From NCBI GenBank assembly GCA_000447185.1, contig KE647242.1:1-18098 (forward strand): a stretch of 18,098 nucleotides of DNA. The letters are read 5' to 3'. The position numbers and the translations under genes are program-made. Shown here in pieces: positions 8,341 to 17,980 of the stretch (position 1 is its first letter; every line of letters starts with the position of its first letter). The DNA comes from Vairimorpha apis BRL 01. Taxonomy: Eukaryota > Microsporidia > Nosematidae. The notes beneath the pieces were generated by a model that worked only from the letters and a program-made list of their open reading frames with translations, ran no database searches and was not told where the DNA came from.

Positions 8341-9086
8341 ATGAACAACAAACAATCATCAGAATATTCAAGTACACCACAACATGATAATGATCATTTT
8401 GATTTTGTTAAAAATAATATAAATAAAACAGATACTTCAACTAGTAATATATTTTTAGAAGAACAAAAAAAAATATCTATAAGTAAAATAGAAGAAGCTC
8501 TTGAAATTAGAGATAAAATAAATAAAAAAATTAATTCAGCTGATGATGAAATATTAAATATTGAAGCACACATTCAGGGAATACTTTCCGCTTGTACAAA
8601 AGAAAAAAAGAAAATTTTGCATTGAAACCTGCTACTTCTTTTATTCCAAACTATCATATTAATAATTTTCCATTGTTTATTAAAAATATAAAATACATTC
8701 TAGCTATATTTTCTATTTGAGTTCCTACTAAATATCCTTTAAGAGGCAATAAAATAGACAAAGTTTTTTATACAGTTGGATATAAAAGTAAAAGATTATA
8801 TTTTAAACATAGACATCATCCAATTATGGATGATGACTTTATAATATATCATTGTAAAACATTATATGATAATAATATTCTAGTTTTTGAGGTTAAGACT
8901 GACGATGGATTATTTTTGTGTGGTGACAATAAAACAGTATATACTGAATTAAAAGATTTAGTAAACTTTCCATTTGCTTTTGGATCATTAGAAGAATTTT
9001 TTGGAATGATGTATGATGAAACTATTAATTTAATCAAAGAAAAATATGATTTAGGATGTAGAAAAATGAAATTAAATATGCAGTAA
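8341..9086 (+). CDS. Coiled-coil and FY-rich (FYRN/FYRC) domain protein, frameshifted, with in-frame TGA
   Basis: Two frames appear to form one gene of 249 codons. The first (8341-8625) has a polar start and a coiled coil (residues about 38-85). Adding one A to the A7 run at 8603-8609 leads into a second frame running to 9086. That frame has a FYRN-like block (KIDKVFYTVGYKSKRLY, a region around YHCK, then VFEVKTDDG) and a FYRC-like block (FGSLEEFFGMMYDETINLIK, ending LGCRKM), in the order seen in TBRG1 and MLL-type proteins. FYR regions occur in chromatin proteins; I infer a nuclear chromatin role only. A TGA at 8718-8720 interrupts the second frame just before the FYRN block, though both sides align to TBRG1. 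The gene may be broken, or the base may be wrong. No catalytic domain is seen. Confidence 0.6.
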
Positions 9087-9262
9087 AATAAAATTTTGTA
9101 AAAATAACTTAAAAGTTTAATTATAAATAAAAAATTAGTTTCTATTATTTTATATTTTATAAATCTTTATTGTAAATTTTTAAGCTTTTAAATTTTATTA
9201 CTTATAATGCTTATTATAAATTTTTTGCAAATTTATATTTTTAAGACAAACGAGTGTTTTAA
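9087..9262. other. Intergenic, no gene seen
   Basis: A 176-bp A+T-rich gap between the FYR gene and CPSF73 on the same strand. No feature is visible except the CCC motif at its end. Confidence 0.5.
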
Positions 9263-9265
9263 CCC
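9263..9265 (+). promoter_or_regulatory. CCC start-proximal motif of the CPSF73 gene
   Basis: TTAACCCAT directly precedes the ATG at 9268, supporting this start over any internal Met. Confidence 0.6.
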
Positions 9266-9267
9266 AT

Positions 9268-11215
9268 ATGAAAAATAATGATAAAATAAAAGTTAAACCA
9301 TTAGGTGCTGGTTGTGAAGTAGGGAGATCATGCATTTTAATATCTTATAATGATAAAAATATTTTATTGGATTGTGGAGTTCATCCAGCATATACTGGGA
9401 CATCTTCATTGCCATTTTTAGATTTGATAGATTTAAGTACTATTGATGCATGTTTCGTAACACATTTTCATTTGGATCATGCGGCTGGATTACCTTTTTT
9501 GACTGAAAAAACAAATTTCAAAGGAAAAGTTTTTATGACACATCCAACTAAAGCTATTCTTAAATGGTTATTAAATGATTATATAAGAATTATCAATGCA
9601 TCTTCTGATACAGATTTTTATTCAGAAAAAGATTTACAAAGTTGTTATAACAAAATTATACCAATAGATTATCATCAAGAAATTAATATTAATGGAATAA
9701 AAGTCATTGCTTTAAATGCGGGACATGTTTTAGGTGCAGCTATGTTTTTGATAAAAATTGAAGATTCAATTTTGCTTTACACCGGTGATTTTAGTCGAGA
9801 AGAAGATCGTCATTTAAAAGCAGCTGAGAGTCCAAATTGTAAAGTTGATGCATTAATAACTGAAAGTACGTATGGTGTTCAATGTCATTTATCTAGAGAT
9901 GAGCGTGAAAGTAGATTCACAAATATCATTTCAAAAATAGTATTACGTAATGGACGTTGTCTTTTACCTGTTTTTGCTTTAGGTCGAGCACAAGAATTAT
10001 TACTAATTTTAGAAGAACATTGGACTGAAAATCCTCATTTACAAAAAATACCGATTTATTATGCTTCAGCTTTAGCTAAAAAATGTATTGGAATTTATCA
10101 AACTTATATAAATATGATGAATGACCGTATTAAAAAATAAGTTTAAATAAAAATCCTTTTAGTTTTAATTTTGTTAAAAATTTGAAAAGTATTGACTATT
10201 TCGAAGACAATGGTCCATGTGTTATCATGGCAAGTCCTGGTATGTTACAAAGTGGTCTATCTAGAGAATTGTTTGAAAAATGGTGTTCAGATAAACGAAA
10301 TGGTGTAATTATTCCTGGGTATTGCGTAGATGGAACTTTAGCTAAAGAAATATTAAATGAACCAAAAGAAATAACATCTATGAAAGGAAACATATTGAAA
10401 TTGAATATGACCGTTGAGTATATTTCATTTTCAGCACATGTTGATTTTGCTCAAAATAGTCAATTTATTGATGAATGTCAACCTGATTACTTATTTTTTG
10501 TTCACGGAGAAGGAAATGAAATGAACAGATTAAAAAATGTTATACATCAGAAAAATGAAAAGAAAGGAATAACAATGGAATTATTTGCTTTAAAAAATGG
10601 AGAAGAGGGAATGTTTAATATAAAGAAAAAAACAGAAGGAATTATGATCGGTGAAGTCGAAGGCGAATTTTCAGGTGTTTTAGTAGAAAAGGATGGAGAA
10701 ATACAAATTTACAAAAAAAATGAATTAAGTGAATTAAAAATAAGAGAGGTAAAATTTTTTCAAAGACAAAAAATTCCATTTAACAGTTCGAGAAATTTAA
10801 TTAAACAAGTTTTATACGATAATTTTGATGATATCAAAGAACATAATGGTAAATTACATTTAAATAATATCGAAATTACTATATCAGACAATGAAATTAT
10901 ACTTAAATGGGCTAGCAATTATTTAGATGATATAATCGCATTATGTATAAACGAAAAAATAAAAAATATTTCTAGTAATGTTAAAAATATAAAATTATCA
11001 ACATTAAAAAAAGAGATGTTTTAGTAAATTTCCTAAAAAATTCTTATAATATCATAGAAAACGAAAATGAAATTATAGTAAAAGGGTATTTTGAAGAAGT
11101 AAAAATAAGTTTTAAAGGAGAAATTTTTGAACTTAATGAAAATGAATGTTCTGAAGAATTATTATTATCTAACGTAAAAAATATAATTGAAAAAGTTAAT
11201 TGTATATATGAATAA
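9268..11215 (+). CDS. YSH1: mRNA 3'-end cleavage endonuclease CPSF73/Ysh1, two frameshifts
   Basis: This is the metallo-beta-lactamase/beta-CASP nuclease that cuts pre-mRNA before polyadenylation. Frame 1 (9268-10140) has LGAGCEVGRSC, the zinc motif THFHLDHAAGLPF (His66, His68, Asp70, His71), NAGHVLGAAMF, LLYTGDFSREEDRHL and LLPVFALGRAQELLLILEE. After a shift at the A6 run 10132-10137, frame 2 restores NKNPFSFNFVKNLKSIDYF and continues with MASPGMLQSGLSRELFEKWC, FSAHVDF and FFVHGEGNEM, all conserved in Ysh1. A second shift at the A7 run 11006-11012 restores a C-terminal region ending at 11215. With one A added at each site the gene is 650 codons, close to human CPSF73 (684). All active-site residues are present, so the enzyme looks functional apart from the two indels. 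Confidence 0.93.
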
Positions 11216-11436
11216 GTTCAAAATTATTTCTACTGAAATAAAAAAAATCTACTTTAATATTTTGTTTTACAGTAATTTTAATTTTATATTTAGCTAAAAT
11301 TTAAACTTTAATTTTTGCAATGTTATACCTATTTAAAGCAATACATAACAAAATTAAATTTAAATAAAGCGTTTACATTTTTTTTACATTATTATAAAAA
11401 ATTTAACTAATTTTAAATAAATATTGCATAAACAAT
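11216..11436. other. Intergenic between convergent genes, no gene seen
   Basis: About 220 bp of A+T-rich DNA between the 3' ends of CPSF73 (plus) and the unrecognised minus-strand gene. No RNA gene or hairpin stands out. Confidence 0.5.
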
Positions 11437-12158
11437 TTAATTTTTCATATTTCGAAGATTTCTGTCATATATTATAAAAATATTTTCACTCAATTTAGGA
11501 ACAATGTTTTCCTCTAAAGTCATTTCTATGATGTTTTTTTCTTCATTAATGTCTTTACAAATACTATTTTTTAATTTATTTTTTTGTAATTGTAGTCAAA
11601 TTTATTTTTAGGTAATAATTCTCGTTTTTCAAAATTATGCACCCATTCCATTAAACTATTAAATTTAAACGTACGATTTTCTTCTTTTAAATCTAATATT
11701 ACATTTGATGATTTTATATTATCTTTTTTTGTAGTATTAAATTTTTGATTAAAAAGATATTTTGTGTTGTTACTATTTTCAGGTATGGTTTGCTTATATA
11801 AATCATTATTTTTTGAAAAATTATTCATAACATTATCTTGTTTAATCTTTTCATAAGTAAAATTTTCAGATATAGTTTGCTTATTACAATCATTTTTTTC
11901 AGAAGAATTTTTAGTTATTTCAGTTTTATTAAGACCATCATTAATATTTTCAGATTGTTTTTTAATAAATGAATGAACATCAAGATTAGATTCATTAATA
12001 TCAATATTTTTAATAGTTTGCATATTATCAGAGTCTGTTTTTTTATTTTTTAGATTCTCCGCCCTAAGTTTTTCTATTTCGTCAATATTAAAATTAATAA
12101 TTTGAGTTGCAGTCCGTCGAGATTTTCTCCTTATATTATTTTTAATATGTTCAGTCAT
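11437..12158 (-). CDS. Unrecognised polar protein, about 240 residues, one frameshift
   Basis: I do not recognise this protein. The ATG at 12158 follows TGACCCTAATTAAA, so the CCC motif supports this start over upstream codons. The N-terminus is basic (NNIRRKSRRTATQ) and then helical (DEIEKLRAENLKNKK). The middle is rich in Asn, Lys, Ser and Ile and has two similar segments, NDCNKQTISEN and NDLYKQTIPEN, about 30 residues apart. A hydrophobic-aromatic patch (FNSLMEWVHNFEKRELL) follows. The first frame stops at 11571. One extra A in the A7 run (plus-strand T7 at 11579-11585) opens another 47 or so codons to TAA at 11437-11439, for 241 codons in all. It begins only 16 bp after the kinesin stop, so its promoter must lie in the kinesin gene. 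Confidence 0.6.
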
Positions 12159-12166
12159 TTTAATTA

Positions 12167-12169
12167 GGG
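12167..12169 (-). promoter_or_regulatory. CCC start-proximal motif of the 240-residue gene
   Basis: On the minus strand TTGACCCTAA lies in the 16-bp gap between the kinesin stop (12175) and the ATG (12158). Confidence 0.55.
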
Positions 12170-12174
12170 TCAAT

Positions 12175-13973
12175 TTATCTTCCTATTTTTTTGCATTTAA
12201 GATTAAACATATGTTTTTCAAGAATAAAAATATCATTCGTTCTTTTATTTGGATTTCTCTGTAACAAGTTTTGTATCATAATTTCTAAATTTTCTACTCT
12301 TTCTTCTAATAATTTTGTTTTAATTTCTAAATTAGATATTTTGTTGACATATATTAATGTATTATTAAATTTTACATTAAAGAACCTTTCTTTAGTATTA
12401 ATATTGTAAAAATGATTTATATTTACAGCAACTTTATTAAAATTATCATGAAATGGCTTTTTTTCGATAATTTTGTTATTTTTATTTATATTAGAAATAA
12501 TGTTATTAATTTTGTTTACACTAATTTTATCTTTATACATAAAATTTTTATTTTTCAAATTTTCATTTTCAAAATATTCAATTTCTTTTTGACAAGTTGG
12601 ATTTTCTAGTTCATACAAAAGTTTATCAGATTTTGTTATTATTTCTAAATTTTGAGAATTTATAAAATTAATATTTTGTTTATTTTTTTTATTAGAATTA
12701 AACATTTGTTTATTTTTAATATTAAAATCATTAAAATATTTTTCTTTATTTTGTAATTCTAAATGTGTTTTATCGGTTTTTGTTGTTATTTCATCTTGTA
12801 CATATTTAATGTCTTTGTTTTTCTTTTTTCATTTTGTTCCATTTGATTATTTAAATAAAAATTTATTTTATTTTGTTTCATATGACAAAAATCCATAACT
12901 TTATTTTTATTTATGTTAATATCATATGAATTATTATTATAAAATTTATCTTTTAATTCAATAAAATTCTTTTCTAATTTTTTCATTTGTTCAAAATAGT
13001 ATCCTGGCTTTTTACTATTTTTTCTATTGGAATTTCTATTTTTTCAATTTGCTCAAATTCGCATTCTTGTTTTAATTTGTTTTTTTCAATTGGAATTTCT
13101 ACTTTTTTTAAATCTAAATTTGACAATCTTGCAGCAAAATTAAGTGTTGAAATAGATTCTTCAATACAATCACATGATGGAGACATAGTACATAATGCAA
13201 CTATATTTGTTTTTCCATCTAATGAATTTTGTAATAACCTAGTAAGCTTCGAATCTCTAAATCCAAAAAACTTTTATTTGAAGATTATTAACTACAGTAC
13301 ACAAAGCTAATAAGCTTTTATTTATAAATGATCCTTCAGTTCTTCTAATATCTTTCGTACACATCTTTTCAGAACCAGCCAAAATCAATTAAATTAATTA
13401 CAATATGTTTGTCATTAGATGCATATTCAATTTGAAAAATAGTATGTGATCTACTACTTCTCAAATTATATTCTGTTGTGCCATACTTTCTGGTTTTTTC
13501 ACAAATATCAATAAAATTATCGCCTTCATTTGTATTAGTAATTTTTATTTTTTGTATAAATTATTAATTACTATTTTATCTACATTATAAATTTGTAATT
13601 TTTTATTTGTAAATAAATCAAATGCATTTTCATTATAAATTTCTATATAAGATACTTTAAGTTCATACTTATCTAATAAATCTTTTAAGCATAAATAAAT
13701 TACACCGTCTTTATTTCCTAACATTGTATATGTTTTACCTGAGCCTGTCTGTCCATACGAAAAGACCGTAAGATTTTCCAGTTTAGAAACTTTGTTTTTC
13801 AAACATTTAGCATATAATTTTTGGTTATTTTCAATATAAAACAAACTTATAAAATTTTTGTAAATTATTTCTTTATCTTTATTAATTCTTGATAGTTGGT
13901 TTTCATTAAATTTCCATACCTTGTTAGATTTTTTTGGATTTATTCGAATGTGCACTTCTATTTTATTTGACAT
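12175..13973 (-). CDS. Kinesin, N-terminal motor with coiled-coil tail, five frameshifts
   Basis: Kinesins walk on microtubules using ATP. The start ATG at 13973 gives [12 protein letters not shown] (first motor strand); an ATG at 14024 is also in frame. The P-loop region [16 protein letters not shown] lies near residues 71-86, then [15 protein letters not shown]. Further frames add [13 protein letters not shown] (switch I), INLIDF..GSE (switch II), [19 protein letters not shown] and [10 protein letters not shown], all canonical. The tail is charged, with a heptad stretch [16 protein letters not shown] near the end. Indels relative to one frame: missing base at the T6 run 13548-13553, extra base at 13379-13380, extra base at 13265-13270, missing base around 12984-13030, missing base around 12818-12829. 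Corrected, it is 600 codons. The motor is short for the family, and no CCC motif precedes it. Subfamily is unclear. It may be a decaying gene. Confidence 0.85.
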
Positions 13974-14499
13974 TAAAATTTTAATGTTTAATTGTATTTC
14001 TTTAATTTGAAACATAAATTTCATAAATTATGATTCATGATTAAATAAAAATGAGCATTATATTTTTTGATACAAATATTTAAGAGATAAAATTAAAATT
14101 TATATAAGTGAAAAAGACTTAAAAAATTCAAAATTTTAAAAACAAATTTTATTTTTAGTATTTTGTTTATATTTATCTTACAATTCTAGATTTAAAATTT
14201 GATTTAAATATTAATAATAACATTTTTTTATATTTCTTGATATATTTAATTTAAAAAAATGAAAAAAAGCTAAAATTATATCCTAAAGATTTAAACGTTT
14301 ACAAAATAGATATTAAAAATATGTTTAAATTTTAACTTAAAATGTTCTAAATATTTTCATCTCATATTAAAAGAAATCTGTAAATTCATATATTATTTTT
14401 CATTTTTAGATTTATAAATATCAAAATGTCATATTTTAAAAAAATCTATTTAAATATAAACAAACTGTTTTGTAATAATTTTAAAATATTTTACCGTAT
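13974..14499. other. Divergent upstream region, no gene seen
   Basis: These 526 bp of A+T-rich sequence separate the kinesin start (minus) from the next plus-strand gene. Only an in-frame kinesin extension of 17 codons (to 14024) is open. There is no CCC motif on the kinesin side. No RNA gene is visible. Confidence 0.5.
14494..14495 (+). promoter_or_regulatory. Weak, variant start-proximal motif (ACCG)
   Basis: TTTACCGTAT precedes the ATG at 14500. It has only two C, so it is a degenerate version of the CCC motif seen elsewhere. Confidence 0.3.
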
Positions 14500-15345
14500 A
14501 TGAATGAAGTAGAAGAAGATAGAAAAAAGAAACAAAATTTGATAAACAGAAAACATGAATTACAAAACAATTTAAAAAACCTTATTAAAAACAATCTACA
14601 AAGCATCAAAAATATACTCTATTTATACAAAACTGAACAAATGGAACTACCAACATCATGGGCCTTTGATTTAGTTAATACTAATTTACAAAATTGGATA
14701 TTTGAATGTGAAACAAACTTAAAAAACATTTTTATAAAAAATTGTATTTTTTTAGAAGAATTACCTGATTGTAAAAATGAAAATAAAACTAATGATATTT
14801 ACACTGCGTTAGTTTATTATTTTATGTTAAAAGAAAGGCTTAATTATAAAGTTACATTCAACAAAACAGATTTTTATATATATTATAATTTAAACACAGG
14901 GGAACTAAAAACAGAAAATTTTTTATTTTCTATTAACAAATCAAAATCCAATGATAGTAATGAATTATTTTACAAAAATTTTATTATTAACTCAAGTTTG
15001 GAGGAAGTTGAAAAAAGAAAAAGTTTTTTAAAATTTGAAATTTCTTTTTTTGAAATAAAAAAAATTGAGAATAGAGATGAAAAATATTTAAAAAAATTTA
15101 TTTCTTATGAATACATGAAAGATAAAAATATTGTACCTGTGTTAAATTTGAATAAAACTGCTATTGAAAGCATATTATTATATGTAAATGAAATATTAAA
15201 ACGAGAAATTAGTGTGTTCAAAAAAACACTTCTTGTTAATATTTTATTAATTTTATATCCAGAAATTAAAAAAAGTTTGGATATTTCATATTTTAAAAAA
15301 TATAAAGAATACTATTTTTTAAAATGGATAGAATTAAATGATTAA
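14500..15345 (+). CDS. Unrecognised 281-residue protein
   Basis: I cannot place this protein in a family. The frame is intact from ATG to TAA. Residues 1-45 are strongly charged and helical (EEDRKKKQNLINRKHELQNN), likely a coiled coil. A mixed region follows with TSWAFDLVNTNLQNWIFECE near 53-72. The middle (about 105-200) alternates hydrophobic and polar residues (YYFMLKERLNYKVTFNKTDF), suggesting a folded alpha/beta domain. The C-terminus is helical (TAIESILLYVNEILKREISV and LLVNILLILYPEIKK). There is no signal peptide, clear membrane span or zinc motif. Its composition is like its neighbours. It may be a fast-evolving nuclear or cytoskeletal subunit, but that is only a guess from the company it keeps. 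Confidence 0.7.
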   Translation: MNEVEEDRKKKQNLINRKHELQNNLKNLIKNNLQSIKNILYLYKTEQMELPTSWAFDLVNTNLQNWIFECETNLKNIFIKNCIFLEELPDCKNENKTNDIYTALVYYFMLKERLNYKVTFNKTDFYIYYNLNTGELKTENFLFSINKSKSNDSNELFYKNFIINSSLEEVEKRKSFLKFEISFFEIKKIENRDEKYLKKFISYEYMKDKNIVPVLNLNKTAIESILLYVNEILKREISVFKKTLLVNILLILYPEIKKSLDISYFKKYKEYYFLKWIELND

Positions 15346-15924
15346 AAAATTGTATTTAATTAATTTAAAAATATAATCTCAATTATAAATTTTGTTTGTT
15401 GTTTAATCATTAATTTATTTTATAAGTATTTTTGAAATATTTTATTTATAACTAATTGAATTTTTTCTACTATTAAAAAATATAAAATCTAATAACTTAT
15501 GTAAATTATAAATAGTTTATAAAAAAATTGACGACAAAACTAATTTTTAATTTTTTATTTTAAAAATACATGTCTATTTTATATTAAATATATTTTAATT
15601 TATATTTAAATATACATTTTTTTGTTATATAAAAAAATTCTAAAATTTTTATCAGTCTATAATAAAATTATTTTATACTTTTTTAAATAATCAAATGAAT
15701 TGTAAATAAATTATATTTATTTAAATTTAAGTATTTGATTTGTGAATCATAACAAAGTATTTAAATAAAAATAAAAGTCTTAAAAAAAAATAAAATTATT
15801 TTTAAATTTTATATTTGATATTTAGAAATATTAATATAATTTTTTTAAAAAAAATATTTTGTTAAAAATGTTTGTGAAACAAAAACGTTTTAGAAAAAAA
15901 TTAATATTTTAAAATAAAAAACTA
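15346..15924. other. Intergenic, no gene seen
   Basis: About 580 bp of A+T low-complexity DNA between two plus-strand genes. All frames are cut by stops. I see no RNA gene or long repeat. Confidence 0.6.
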
Positions 15925-15927
15925 CCC
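15925..15927 (+). promoter_or_regulatory. CCC start-proximal motif of the CLASP-like gene
   Basis: ACTACCCTCTTTAT precedes the ATG at 15935, with 7 nt between the CCC and the start codon. Confidence 0.6.
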
Positions 15928-15934
15928 TCTTTAT

Positions 15935-17980
15935 ATGTCCTCTCAAGTTTTTGAATATATAAAAGAATGTGTAAATTTAAGTAAACTTAAAGAAAATGAA
16001 ACAACTTGGTCAAAAATTGATAAATTATTTTTAAATCTTACCACTTCATTAAATAACAAAGATGATTCAGAAATGTTTATTAAATCATGTAATGAACTTT
16101 TGTGTAGATCAATTATAAGTGATAGATCTAAACTAAGTGGTACGAGTCTAGTTCTATTGAAGAAAATATCAGTTATACTTAAAGACAATTTAAAACTTCA
16201 TTGTATTCTACCAAATGTTTTAAAAGTATGTGGCAGAAGTAATAAGGTAGTTTATAGTCGAGGTCATGATACTATAGAACATTTATCTAAAAATGTTGAT
16301 TTATCACCTTATTATAAAATTTTATTTGAACATTATAATTCAATTAATAAAAACATTAGACTAGGTGTTATAAAAGGAATCACTATATGTGATGATAAAT
16401 CTAAGTTCATAAAAATTATTGAAAAGGCTAAAACTGATCAATTTATAGAAATAAGGAATTTAATTAAAAGTTGTTCTATTAATCATACACAAAAATTTGA
16501 GCCTAGACCAATTTTGAAAAAAGAATTATCACCACAAAAGCAAATCATAAATCATATTCAGCCAAAGCATTCTCCTTATAAAAAAAGTATTAAATTAGAA
16601 TCAGAATCTAATCTTGTTTGCGAAAAAATAACAGAGTTAGAAAAACAGGTAAAATTAATTACTAATAATAAACCTAAGATTGATAAGCCTAAAGTTAAAG
16701 TAATAAGTAAAAAACAACAATTGTCTGTAAAAAAAGAAGTTAAAGATTTGAGTGATGACCTTACACCTAGGAAATTAGATAAGTATTTGTCTAAATATAG
16801 AAATATTTATGGAAATATTCTTGAAGAAAATAAAAAAGATGAGATTAATTTTTATGATACGATGAAAAACAAACCAAATAAAGAAGAAAAATGTAATATT
16901 GATGAAGATAATGAATTTGTTGATGAAATTAGAATCAAAAATATAAATGATTGTGTAAACGAAGTTCAAAAAAATATAGTTCATAGTCAAATAGAAATTG
17001 AAAAAACGAATGAATATGCTTTAGAAATAAATAATGATATCAATACAAATGTTGAAAATTTAATTTCTTTTGAAAACAAAGAATTAATGGATTCAATAGA
17101 GAAGGACATAACGAATAGTATATTAAGTAATGATTTAAATTTAAAATCTAAAGATGAAATTGATATCAATATAAGTAAAGATCTTTCAAATTTGTCTATA
17201 GCCGAGGAAAGCATACATTTTAATTACACAATTATGAATTCTGATAAGATTAATAATGATGAATGTTCTTTAAAAAAAATTAATTCATCAATAAGTGAAA
17301 AGCAAATAAAACTGATTGAGGAAGAAGATTTACTTGAAGTGGTTAAGGATTATGAAAAATCTAAAACAGAACCAATTTCATTTGAGAAATTTGAAAAATC
17401 TTTAAATATTAATAATCAGGATGAATGTAAAGAAATCGACAAAAATAATAAAACTATTAATGTTTTTAATGAAAAATTTAATGAGGAGAATGTTTGTAAT
17501 ATATCTAAAAATATTGAAGAAAATAATAATATTGTTAATCCAGTACATTTAGAAAACAAAGAAAAATTAAAAACTAATTCATCTGAAAATAATAATAATT
17601 TTGAAATAAAAATTGAGGATAAAAGAGAAGAAATAATTAATAAAGCATTACAAATAAATGTTTGTACATCTAAATCTACACCATCAATAAGTAATAAATC
17701 TTTACAGGAAAATTCTAAAAATAGATTTACTGCTTTTCTTTATTCAGATAAAGATGAATGTGTTATATACGATATAAACTCTGACAGTCCAAAATTTAAA
17801 AATTTGTACAAAGAAAGTTCTGATATGCATTCATCTTTAAATCTTAAGCAATCTGAATTAAGTTCTTCGTTTTTATATTCAAAAGAAGAAAATAAAGTAG
17901 ATAATATTATAGGTGATTATACTAAGATTGATTCATGTATTTACGCTGATAAAAGTACATTCAAAAATAATAATAATTAG
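15935..17980 (+). CDS. CLASP/Stu1-like microtubule-associated protein (TOG/HEAT N-terminus)
   Basis: Residues about 20-185 look like a single CLASP N-terminal TOG domain built of HEAT helices. ISDRSKLSGTSLVLLKKISV corresponds to the helix pair around LRSQVVREACITVAHLS in human CLASP. HCILPNVLKVCGRSNKVVYS corresponds to IVPTLFNLVPNSAKVMATSG, and SINKNIRLGVIKGI to KSVPVRRRSFEFL. CLASP proteins stabilise microtubules at spindles and kinetochores. From about 190 to 681 the protein is charged low-complexity sequence rich in Lys, Glu, Asn and Ser, with a basic patch (KPKIDKPKVKVISKK) that could bind tubulin. The 681-codon frame is intact even across an A8 run near 17272. The C-terminal half has no recognisable domain. 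Another HEAT-type microtubule protein, such as a Stu2 relative, is possible. Confidence 0.6.
   Translation: MSSQVFEYIKECVNLSKLKENETTWSKIDKLFLNLTTSLNNKDDSEMFIKSCNELLCRSIISDRSKLSGTSLVLLKKISVILKDNLKLHCILPNVLKVCGRSNKVVYSRGHDTIEHLSKNVDLSPYYKILFEHYNSINKNIRLGVIKGITICDDKSKFIKIIEKAKTDQFIEIRNLIKSCSINHTQKFEPRPILKKELSPQKQIINHIQPKHSPYKKSIKLESESNLVCEKITELEKQVKLITNNKPKIDKPKVKVISKKQQLSVKKEVKDLSDDLTPRKLDKYLSKYRNIYGNILEENKKDEINFYDTMKNKPNKEEKCNIDEDNEFVDEIRIKNINDCVNEVQKNIVHSQIEIEKTNEYALEINNDINTNVENLISFENKELMDSIEKDITNSILSNDLNLKSKDEIDINISKDLSNLSIAEESIHFNYTIMNSDKINNDECSLKKINSSISEKQIKLIEEEDLLEVVKDYEKSKTEPISFEKFEKSLNINNQDECKEIDKNNKTINVFNEKFNEENVCNISKNIEENNNIVNPVHLENKEKLKTNSSENNNNFEIKIEDKREEIINKALQINVCTSKSTPSISNKSLQENSKNRFTAFLYSDKDECVIYDINSDSPKFKNLYKESSDMHSSLNLKQSELSSSFLYSKEENKVDNIIGDYTKIDSCIYADKSTFKNNNN

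Noticed and set aside
8718..8720. TGA used as a sense codon
   Set aside because: RPB9 ends at TGA exactly where the family ends, so TGA is a stop here; the FYR case is better seen as an error or mutation.
12191..13310. Plus-strand ORFs opposite the kinesin
   Set aside because: They are antisense shadows of the kinesin frames, rich in Phe, Ile and Ser, as expected from the complement of Asn/Lys-rich coding sequence.
16775..17214. Two minus-strand ORFs opposite the CLASP-like gene
   Set aside because: Antisense of a long intact coding frame; hydrophobic composition is produced by the complement of Lys/Glu/Asn codons.
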